Below, piece after piece: positions 36,602 through 47,133 of a stretch of DNA of 64,000 nt (positions within the stretch are counted from its first letter, which is position 1; each line of letters starts with the position of its first letter). The notes beneath the pieces were generated by a model that ran no database searches, was not told the DNA's origin, and worked only from the letters and a program-made list of their open reading frames with translations. The stretch lies in contig CM036159.1 of NCBI GenBank assembly GCA_020631735.1, positions 98,944,701 to 99,008,700 on the forward strand. The letters are read 5' to 3'. The stretch is from Saccharum officinarum (taxonomy: Eukaryota; Streptophyta; Magnoliopsida; Poales; Poaceae). A program made the translations under genes and the position numbers.

Positions 36602-39600
36602 TGTAACAGAACCACCTAATTATACGAGATTAAGTAGGAAAATCATCCAACGAGCGGACAATTTAACAAACTTAAGCCCGTATAACCCGGTAGTCCGTGA
36701 AATCACGACGGATTTCAAACCATTTCACATAACAGCCAAGATCGTACTAAGTTTAGCAGTCACCATCATAAGTTACATAAAAGTTCGCGGCACAAAATAC
36801 ATCGGAGTTTAAACATAGTTAATACAAACCAGGTTCGAATAAAAGTAGCGGAAGCAGTAGTTCAAACCACGCGCACACATAGTGTTTGAAATAAAGTACC
36901 AGCTTATGATCATCTCCAGCAAAAGCATCAGACGAGAAGTAGTGAATGACCATTGGCCATGGTCCTAAGCTTCGCCCATCGCAGGATAGATGCAGTTGAT
37001 ACAGTAGCCGTAATATATCTGCCCATCTGTAACAAGTGGCAACAAAGCCCTGAGTACGAGAAGGTACTCAGCTAGATTTACCCGACAGAACCAAAAATAA
37101 AATGACACCAAGGATCATGACAGGCTTTCTGGTGGGGTAGCTGACTTATTTGCAAGAAAATCATTTTCAACTTAACAATTCTTTTCCCAAAAAAGCATGC
37201 GATAAGTTAATCTTTATTAACCTGTCAACTATGTTTGCACCTGTGCTATAGTAACATGTAATTGAGCAAGTAAGGATTACCGATGATCATTAACAATAGT
37301 TACCATGTCATATTCCACATAACTATCAAAGTGTTTCATCAATATTACTACGATGAAGTAACTCAAGTCAAGTGTTCACTATCCAGTGAACGATGGCGAT
37401 TCAAATTGATTATTAACCAGCTGGTAATTTGTTCCTCACACAAACCTCACTCACCCGCTAAAGTGAGGTATTGGTCACCGAGTCAACTATTCAGGTAAAG
37501 TCGCGAGCTTGCCAGGAACCACATGTACCCGAGGGCCACCCGACTGCTCTTTGGCCTTATCATCACGCCCCCGTTTCCTGCCACTACTGCTCCGGTACAG
37601 TGCGTTGCGGGCAATCCACTCGGCCCGAATAATCTCCCAGCTTCGCGGTCGAAAGGTACTTTATTCAGCCAGCTAAATGTGAGGCATGCGTTCAACATGA
37701 CTCGAGGCCCAACAACGGTCGGTCCTTAATCGACTCAGACGGAGAACACTATAGTTCAAAACCCTACAAGTCTCCGTCCGGTCTCAATTTCAGTTCGACA
37801 CTTAGTTATTCTCATATGACATATCTTTCACACAGATCCAGGTAATATCCTATAGCTCGCGGATGACAGGCAATCACCCGACTTGTACCGGTCTAAGCAA
37901 ACTAAGCAATTGTTGACCGTAGACACCAAGGTAGCAAGGATATGGTAGAGCAAAGGCGAAACAAGGTATAATGCAGCAACGGTTGCAAACAACTCCTAAA
38001 CTTAATGCATCAATTAAGTAAAACCATTAATAATTATTTTGCGAACTGGGAGAGAAATGCTCCGGGGCTTGCCTCTCTCAAAAGAGCTCAGATGGTGGTC
38101 GGGGCACTCCAGAAGATCTTCACCGACCTCCTCTTCGGCTTCGATCGCCTCCTGCTCTTGCACCTCGGACTGCTCCTCCGGGTCCTCGGGAACTGCTACC
38201 GGGGTCACTTCCTGCGATCCTATATGATGCAGACACATAAATGCTCATGGCTAGGTGTATTGCAGGGATGACATGAGATGCTGATTTTAAATGAGATGTA
38301 GATGAGCATGTTACTTATTTGGATTACGTGGAACTTACGACTCTTCTACAAGGTAGTCTACATCATCCAAGAACATATACTCATAAACTATCATTACTAT
38401 TCTCTATCATGCAAAGGCACCTTGACCTTAAGATGCTTCAAAGATACACCAAAGCAAGGTTTACCAACTAATCTTGCATCAAAGGTTGAATTTAAACCCT
38501 AGTTTGCACCATGCTTGAACATGAACACTTATTTTGGTATCTTGGAAAAATCTAATAAAATTACTGTGGATTACTAACAGGTATTCTAGCATATCACAAA
38601 AGTTTTATTGCAACTTGAGCACTAGAACTACCTACACAAAAATAGCAAATCTAGGGCCTAAAAAGGAGTATAAAATACTTTCTACTATGAAAAGTATCAA
38701 ACAACAGATTTCTCATTTTTCCTGGATTCTACTCAGTAAACAATCACTGTACAAAAATTATTACTTACATGTTTTATACATATTTTTCTATTTAACAAAA
38801 ATAGCAATTATTAGCAATAAAAAGCACTTAAACTACACCTCAGAATTTTTCTACTAAACATGCAAGATACATATTTTTCCTAACAAGCACATGCCACAAC
38901 AAGACTAACAAACTTGGAATCATATTTTTCTGAATTTTTTACAATTTACTATACATTTAACAAGAAAATATCAATTTTCAAAGTTAAATAAAAACCTTAC
39001 AGAAAAGTAGTGCAACAATTAAATGCAATATTTTTAAATGGTAGATCTAGTTGTAAGGAGCTCATAAAAATTTATTTCACAATTTTTGGAGCACATTTAA
39101 TCACCTAAATAATTACTAAAGCATTTTTATTTCCAATTAATAAAAGAAAAGAAAACTAGAATCCTCTTTTTGAAAACGGGTCAGCACAGTACGGGGCAAA
39201 CGGCTCGGTCCGGCTCAGCCCAAGGACACACGCGTGCAGGAGAAAGAAAACGGGCCGGTGGCCCGGCTCGGCCTGCGGCCCAAGGCGGCTCGCTGCGATG
39301 CCGCGGGGAAGACAGAGGCGCCGGTGACCGCAGCGACCGGCCGGTGGTCGTTGCCGACCACGCACGAGCACGGGAAGACGAGCATCGGGTTCGCAAGAAG
39401 CAGGCGGACGCGTTTTTGACAAGAGTGGAGCGCGAGGGGCAGCGGGGAGCCACTCCCGCGGGAAGCCACGCGCGCGGTGGCGCCATGGCCGCCGACGACG
39501 GATGGACGAAAACCGCACCCACCTGGCTCGAGTGGCGACACAAGGGTGCGCACGGGGTGCCGGAGAAGAAAGCAGAGCGAGGTGCACGAGAAGACGGGCG

Positions 39601-40459
39601 ATGGTGGCTCACCGTCGGCCAATTTGGCCGGCGGATGCGGCGGTGGCGCAGTGAGCGCGGTGCGGAGGAGGGCCGAGGCGGGGAAAAACGGAGAGGGAGG
39701 GTGGAAGCGGGAGCGGGCGACTTGAAGGGCGAGGCTCACGCTGGCGGGGGCCACCGATGGCCAGCTGTCGACGGCGAACAGCGCATGCCGGCCACGGGGC
39801 GCGCGGCGCCTGCGCGGCCATGGACGTGTCGCGGCACGCGCGGGCGAGCAGACACGACGTGCGGGCGGGCGGACGCAGCGCGCGGACAGCTGGGCCGGGC
39901 CACTTCGCGGACAGGCCGAGAAGGGAGGCGACGGCCCACTAACGCTGAGAATTGTTTTTCATTTTTATTTTTCTAGAGAAATTCAAATAAAATTCTATTT
40001 GTAGTTTTCAAATTCAAATTTGGGCAAGGAAACGACCTTTTCTGAAAATGACCCAAAAATGAAAGTTGTTTAGAATTTGATTTCCTACAACTTTTATTAA
40101 GGGGCCAACCTCAAAATTCTTACAGATTTTGAATTGGAGAATAAAAGCTAATTTGGGAGGGTTTTTGACTATTTTCAAATAACATTTTTAAAACAAGCTT
40201 TTGACAAAACTTTGAGTAATTCAGCTGCTCCAAAAATTTCACCTATAATTCTAAGTGATCTAAAATTTTTAGTTGCACAAGTTTGCTCAATATAACTTGT
40301 ATTTTTAGTGTGGAATTATCACAACATGTTATGTACTACTAGTTTCCAAACTTTGATTTCACTTAAAGGTACACCCTAGCCACATATAATTATAAATGCC
40401 ATGACATGTTATGCTTATGATTTGCAATGCTAATGCTTGCGTAACACCGGGGTGTTACA
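36602..40459 (-). repeat. 3' LTR of Tekay-2, about 3.86 kb
   Basis: It runs TGTAACAGAACC to GGTGTTACA on the plus strand. It pairs with 47134-51027. In the first 250 bp I counted about a dozen differences from the other copy, nearly all transitions. A GC-rich block lies at 39180-39950. The hairpin copy is at 37051-37070. Confidence 0.93.
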
Positions 40460-40474
40460 TCCCTCCCCCCTTAT
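40460..40474 (-). other. Polypurine tract of Tekay-2
   Basis: On the minus strand TAAGGGGGGAGGGA lies immediately before the LTR start TGTAACACC. Confidence 0.85.
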
Positions 40475-40505
40475 AAAAATCTCGTCCTGAGATTTGGGTT
40501 ACGAA

Positions 40506-42416
40506 CTATTTATTATAAAAATCTTTGTATGCTTTTTGTAGGTATTCATCCGTTTCCCAAGATGCATCCCCCTCACCGTGATGACTCCACTGTATCTTAT
40601 ATGTTTTCACCACACTGTTTCGAGTAGCCCTCTCCTTAGAATCCAAAACTCGAATTGGCTGCTCACGATACACCAAATCTGACTTAAGTTTTATGTCTTG
40701 AGGTTCAATTCTTTCCTTTGGAACGCGCAAACACTTCTTGAGATGCTATACATGAAAAACTGGGAATATAGCACCCATTGCTTCAGGTAACTTCAATTTG
40801 TAAGCCACTAGACCCTTTCTTTCCAAAATTTTGTATGGTCCTACAAATCTGGCGGCAAGCTTTCTGCGTACTCCAAACCGCTTCTTCTTCATGGGCGTGA
40901 CTTTTAGATAAACATAGTCACCAACTTCGAATATAAGGGGTCTTCTTCTCTTATCCGCATAACTTTTCTGCCGTGACTGAGCTGCTCTCATATTTTGCTG
41001 AATGATATGAACTTTCTTTTTGGCTTCTTTCACGAAGTCAATACCGTAATATCTTATTTCCCCTGGCTCAATCCAGTTTAGAGGAGTTCTACACTTTCGA
41101 CCATACAAAGCCTCAAAAGGTGCCATTTTGATACTTTCTTGATAGCTATTATTGTAAGCGAACTCTGCTAAGGGTAACCATGACTCCCATGAACCCCTAG
41201 AAGACAACACACAGGCTCTTAACATATCTTCTAAAACAGCATTAACCCTTTCAGTCTGACCATATGTTTGAGGATGATAGGCAGTACTACGAATCAGACT
41301 AGTCCCCAAACCTTTGTACAAGTGCTCCCAAAAGTGAGCAGTGAACTGTGACCCTCTGTCAGACACTATAGTCTTCGGTATTCTATGCAATCTCACAATC
41401 TTAGCAATATACTTCTCGGCATATTGAGGTGGTCTATAGTCTATCTTGACAGGCAAAAAGTGGGTTGTCTTAGTAAGATGATCCACGATTACCCAAATCG
41501 AATCATGGCCCTTCTGAGTAGTGGGCAAGCCTGTGATGAAATCCATACTTATATCATCCCACTTCCAACTAGGTACGGATAAGGGTTGCAACAATCCGGC
41601 AGGTTTCATATGAATGGCTTTCACTCTACAACATGTGTCACATCTGGCCACATAAGCTGCGATTTCTTTCTTCATCTTTGTCCACCAATAGTGAGGTCTT
41701 AGTTCTTGGTACATTTTACTACTGCTAGGATGAATGGATAACTTAGAGAGATGAGCTTCATCCATAAGTTTATTCTTAAGCTCTCTATCCTTTGGAACAA
41801 CAAGACGGTTGTCAAACCACAATACGTTCTGTTCGTCCACTCTGAAGCGTTTTGAGGGTTCTTCTTTAATTCTTTCTTTGATGTGAAATATCCCTTTGTC
41901 TGCTTTCTGGCCTTCTATTATCTTATTCTCCAAGGAGCAACTGATCTGAATACTATGTAACACAGCAGGGTGCATCAAATCAAAACCATCTTCGAGCAAG
42001 GGTTGCACATTCAAACAGTGTGACTTCCTACTCAAAGCATCCGCTACTATATTGGCCTTTCTAGGGTGATACTGTACATTCAAATTGTAATCTTTGATTA
42101 ATTCTAACCATCTTCGCTGTCTCATGTTTAATTCTGGTTGGGTAAAAATGTACTTGAGACTCTTGTGATCGGTGAAAACATTGCATACGTTACCAAGTAA
42201 ATAGTGTCTCCAAATCTTTAAGGCATGCACTACAGCGGCAAGCTCAAGATCATGTGTCGGATAGTTGAGTTCATGTTTTCTCAATTGACGGGAGGCATAA
42301 GCAATGACTCTTCCTTCTTGCATAAGGACACAACCTAATCCTATTTTCGATGCGTCGCAGAACACATCAAAATGTTTCTCAATGTCTGGCTGTGCAAGAA
42401 CTAGAGCAGTGGTCAA
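40506..42416 (-). pseudogene. Tekay-2 RNase H, integrase and chromodomain
   Basis: RNase H acidic residues are visible in VFCDASKIG, LELAAVV, FTDHKSL and VADALSR. The integrase zinc region (DEAHLSKLSIHP, then CDTCC) and its core (SMDFITGLP, VSDRGSQF, GQTERVNAVLEDML) are intact. The C-terminal GDYVYLKVTP and a chromodomain at about 40520-40680 (IRVLDSKER, YKIQWSHHGEGDASWETDEYL) follow. One TAG at 40746-40748 separates integrase from the chromodomain. The frame is shifted relative to reverse transcriptase near 42420. The chromodomain is the reader module that in this family recognises histone marks and directs insertion. Confidence 0.92.
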
Positions 42417-43540
42417 CAGTTCTGCAGGATGTGGAAAGCTGTCTCACACTCTTCTGTCCACACAAACTTGTGGTCTTTCTGTAACAGACTTGGCATTGGT
42501 TTGGTAATCTTTGAGAAGTCCGGTATAAAATGGCGATAGTAACCCGCTAATCCTAGGAAACTCCTGACTTCTGACACTGTGATTAGAGTTTTCCAATCCA
42601 TAACCTCTTGCACTTTGCTCGGATCTACCGAAACTCCATTCTCGGATAGAATATGACCAAGGAAAGGAACTTTCTTTAACTAAAATTCACATTTGCTGAA
42701 CTTAGCATACAACTTATGATCTCTCAGTCTGGTCAAAACAATTCTTAGATGCTCTTCATGGTCTTTCTTATTCTCAGAGTATACTAGAATATCATCAATG
42801 AAAACAACTACAAACTTGTCCAACTCTGGCATGAAAATCGTATTCATTAGATACATAAAATATGCAGGAGCATTTGTTAAGCCAAAAGACATAACAAGAT
42901 ACTCGTACAACCTGTATCTGGTAGAAAAGGCGGTTTTCAGGACATCTTGTGGCCTAATCTTTATCTGATGATAACCCGATCTTAGATCTATCTTAGAGAA
43001 CACTCTGGCTTTAGCTAACTGATCGAACAAAACGTCGATATGAGGCAAGGGATACTTATTTTTGATAGTTACAGCATTAAGAGGTCGATAGTCCACACAC
43101 ATTCTCAGAGTACCCTCTTTCTTTTTCTTCACGAACAAGGCAGGACATCCCCATTCAGACTTACTTGGTCGGATAAACCCCTTCTTTAATAATTCCTCTA
43201 GTTGCTTCTTCAGCTCAGCTAACTCATCCGGAGGCATCCGATAGGGTCTCCTTGAAATAGGAGCTGTCCTAGGGATCAACTCAATTCCAAACTCAACATC
43301 TCTATCTAGAGGAAGACCAGGTAACTCATCTGGAAACACATCCGGGAACTCACACACTACCGGGATCTGGTGAATGGGAATGACTTCCATGGCATAGGTT
43401 ACACTTATAAGGTTCATTCGCCTGGGTAATGGCACCCGAAAAGTACCCTCTGCCTGAGGATCCTTATGGGTAAGCATTTGACTGCCTGTATCTATGACTG
43501 CTCCCTAGTTCTTCATCCAGTTCATTCCTATTATTACATC
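42413..43540 (-). pseudogene. Tekay-2 reverse transcriptase
   Basis: The fingers and palm are well preserved ([51 protein letters not shown]), with the active-site motif FIDDILVYS near 42800. TAG stops lie at 43505 (the linker after protease) and 42680. The frame runs on from gag without a shift, as expected for one gag-pol ORF. The shift near 42420 cuts off RNase H. Confidence 0.92.
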
Positions 43541-44977
43541 TAAAACTAGTCTAGGCATAACTATCAGGTTTACCCGAAACTTTCGACTACCTAACTCAAG
43601 GGTTGCCCCTCTAACCATCTGATTGGTTAAAACATCAGCCCCTGCTGAACTTATACGATAACCATAATTTAATTATGTGCATAGTTGTTCATGCTTCCGT
43701 GCAAATGCTTGACTCATAAAAGAGTGCGAGGATCCAGAATCAAATAGAACAACTGCAGGGTGATGGTTAACAAGAAACTTACCGACAGTTACAGGCTCTC
43801 CCTTAGGAATCTCATCCATCGTGGTGTGGTGGACACGAGCAGTGTAGGTCTGTTGCTTCTTTCTTGGCGGGTAAGGGCAGAATTTTGAAAAGTGGCCTGG
43901 CTGACCACAATTATAGCAGGGCCCCTTCACTGTACCAGTAGATCCTATAGCTCCCTTGGAATTGCTATGTTTCATAGCTACGGTGATCTTTGCTGGCGGC
44001 ACGATCATCTTGTATGGCTTCTGTGGTCCCTTGTAGTTCTGGGTCTTATGCTGTGGCGGCCTAAACCTTGCACCTGGTGCGGACGGACGATAGGAAGAAT
44101 GATTTGCAGTGAGAACTCTGGGCTATGATAGTCCGGACTCAAACACCCTCTTGCGAGTCTTGGATGTAGTGTAGGCGTTATTGTTCTTCTCTTGTTTCAG
44201 ACAATCACTGACAAAGTCATTGAATCTGGCACGGGTATTGGTACCCACATTCTTCATTATCTTCGGGCTTAACCCTCTCTTGAAACTAGCAATTCTCTTG
44301 GCATCTGTGTTGACCATGTCGATAGCATAACGACACAAGTTGTTGAAGGCATGCAAATACTGCGTCATGATTTTGGTACCCTGATTTAAAGCCAAGAACT
44401 CTCCTAACTTCATCTCGACCAGCCCTGGTGGAATGTAGACCCCACGAAAAGCTTCAGTGAACTCTCTCCATGAGATCTGTGCATTTAGGGGAAAGATGGT
44501 GCGGTGATGCTTCCACCACATCCCTGCGGGCCCCTATAACTGATGTGCAGCATATTCTGTCTTCGGAACTTCGGTCAGCCTCAACACGCGGAACTTATCT
44601 TCTATGGTGTTGATCCATTCTTCCGCGTCAAGTGGCTCTGTTGCTTCCTTGAAAATAGGTGGCCTAGTATCCATGAAGTCCTTGAAGTTGTTGTACTAGT
44701 TCACCCCATGGCCACCACCTTGATTATTACCCCTCTGAACATTTTCGGCGATGGTACGCAAATAATCTTCCATGTTCTTCTGTGATTGCTCGGCATTGCG
44801 CTGGCTTCCAAGGAACTGCGCGAAGAATACCTCTGCAGTGAGTGGTGGAGGAGGGGGCAATTGTGGCTCTGGCTGTGGCTCATGGTGGTTGACGTTGTTT
44901 GCACCACTCCCACCAGCCCCTGCACCGTTACCACCGGTTTCGGCGGCCTCATACGTGGCACGGCGAGTGTTTGCCAT
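43541..44977 (-). pseudogene. Tekay-2 gag and protease
   Basis: Gag starts at ATG 44977 (MANTRRATYEAAETGG). A Pro-rich segment is followed by the gag core (LDAEEWINTIEDKFRVL, MVNTDAKRIASFKRGL). An intact CCHC knuckle CYNCGQPGHFSKFC lies near 43880. The protease motif VVLFDSGSSHSF lies near 43740. Stops are TAG at 44696, 44534 and 44123, and TAA at 43673 within the protease. The rest of the protease region can be followed to about 43510. Confidence 0.9.
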
Positions 44978-45333
44978 CTGCATATTCCAGCAACAAGTAA
45001 TAATTAAGTGAAGTTGTAGTAATTGTAATTGAATGAACAATCATGCCATACTGAATTCATTAGAGAGAACAAGTCATACAATAAAACAGAGGCACAATAA
45101 TCACATTCCAATTAAAACAACATCACTAATCAAGTTACTTCGAATGCAACATCGCGTCCAATACAACCACGTTGCCAGCATACATACACTGGACTTTTAA
45201 GCGTTCGGGCATCACATACACAACCAAGTTCCACAAGATCTTCAGTCTCAAGATCGAACAGGATATAACAAGATACAAGAAACCAAAAGAAGGCCATCGT
45301 GACAGAGCCTAGCTACTAACGTAGGGCACTAGC

Positions 45334-46344
45334 CTACTCCTTGGGGCCATCGTCGGGGTCGAAGACGTCACCGCTGCTACCATCAAAAGCGGTGTCATCG
45401 TCGGAAGGTGCTGCTACAGGCTCATCCTCGTCGTTGTCGACGTCCATATCGGCGGCGTCCGGAGGAGCATACGGGCCTACCCCGTTGTAGAGTGCATGAA
45501 ACTCTTCATGCAAGTTGGCATTATACTCCTCTAGCTCCTCGACCCTCTGCCTCAGAAGGTCCCTCTCGTTCTAGGCTTCATTCCTTCCTTGAACTAGTTG
45601 TCCCATCATGCGGTCTACATTCCTGTTGGCCTGAGTCAACGTCTGCACCCGCTGCATAGCACTCTCACCTCTCTCGAGAGCCCGGTCTCACTGCAAGCTC
45701 ATGTCGGCCAACTGCTCCTGCAAGCTAGCTATAGCACGTGCTTGCTTCTTCTTCTGTTTCCTTGCTTCAAGCCGGTCATCACCATGCAGACCAGTCAAAG
45801 TCCAATAGGTACTCTCAAGACCCTGGTATGCTCTGATGGCTGCATATATGGCACTCATAGCGTGGTTGTCGCTAGCCCGTCCTTCACTTGGGCCTCTAAC
45901 CAGGGCACTTCCTTGCGGTTGCACCCAAATGGCATCGCGAGGATCATCTCTCAGAAAAGTACCAGCCAAGGCTACTGCTAACTCGTTGGGAAACCTGCTC
46001 ATTATGTCTCGGATGACACGAAAGGCTGCTCCCTCTGCACCCTCAACTGGAGTGCGTCCCTCAAAATCCAAATGCCAACCATCCCATTCTGGCGCATCGC
46101 CAAGAGCAGGAACAGTGATTTCCACTACTGCAAGTCCATCCTCAGCTAGCTAGCTCTTACTCCAAGAGTACACCGGCTCCTGACCCTCTGGGTACCCCAC
46201 ATCATAGAGCACTCTCCAAAGCAAGGTGGCCATGCCAAACTCGCTTAGAAAAGTATCCGTGCTGCGGCACTCTCGCGGGGCCAACTGGTGACGGGGTGCT
46301 CTTCCACCAGTGGACTTACGGGCAGTCTGCTTCGTGCGGGCCAT
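45334..46344 (-). pseudogene. Tekay-2 ORF0: histone H3 tail mimic, dsRBM-like domain, coiled coil, acidic tail
   Basis: It starts with ATG at 46344, one base after the acceptor-like GCTACAG, and runs 336 codons to the TAG at 45334-45336. Residues 2-14 are ARTKQTARKSTGG, identical to H3 residues 1-13. RAPRHQLA follows, where H3 has lysines at 14 and 18. Residues about 39-116 (YDVGYPEGQEPVYSW, VVEITVP, FEGRTPVEGAEGAAFRVI) have the spacing of a double-stranded RNA-binding fold: helix, Pro-x-Tyr, strands, then a helix with paired Ala. Residues about 190-280 are helical and end in EYNANLHEEFHALY. The tail is acidic (DMDVDNDEDE). In-frame stops lie at codons 65 (TAG), 219 (TGA) and 258 (TAG). It is homologous to Tekay-1 ORF0 at the end and start. 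A role as chromatin decoy, reader ligand or silencing suppressor is inference only. Confidence 0.8.
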
Positions 46345-47119
46345 CTGTAGCAAAAGTTTTAATTAACCGGTGAGAACATATTTTAAGTCGGTATTATTTT
46401 TATCAAAATGAGATAATCATTTTATAAGGGGAGGAATGCATGACATGAATGAAATGCACAAGCAATATGATGCATGCACGTGTCTTATGTTCTCACAAAC
46501 TTAGAAAATAAAAACATCTAACGATGAATTCGGTGGCATACAAATGATCCCTCATATACGTAACTAATTCGTTCTACACGAAAAACGCTATTATGTACCT
46601 GCAGAAAATTCATTTCAGCCCAATTCCCATGAATGCATGAAAGCAATAATTTTACCTACACGCTCTACACGAATCCCCAGATATGTGTACAACAGTAGTA
46701 ATGACCCAATCACATCGTCCTATTGACGGCATCGCCTCAACGGACGGAACAACCACACATGCGATACTTTCATAAAAACATGTGTGGAACATGTAATTAC
46801 TCTAGTATCATATAAGCACTCTCCCTAGATCGGCGATGTATCCGATCATGCTCTCACAGCTCACACTTACCGAAGCGTAGAGGTAACTGATCCATACATT
46901 ACCACTCAATTAAGTGGCACTCATACAATAACATGCCGTATGAGCAATGAAAAGAGAAATATGGTGCAAGAACCCCAAGTTAGTACTTAAATAGCCACCT
47001 AGAGTTCTTAACTGGGCATACAGGATATAACCACTGCCACACTTTTAGTTTAGAAATCACACTTTTTAAATAAAATTTTGTTTTAAATACACTTATAAAC
47101 AGTAATCACGCTAAACCAT

Positions 47120-47131
47120 GCTCTGATACCA
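47120..47131 (-). other. Primer binding site of Tekay-2
   Basis: On the minus strand it reads TGGTATCAGAGC, an exact match to the initiator tRNA-Met complement. It lies two bases from the LTR end at 47134. Confidence 0.93.
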
Positions 47132-47133
47132 GC

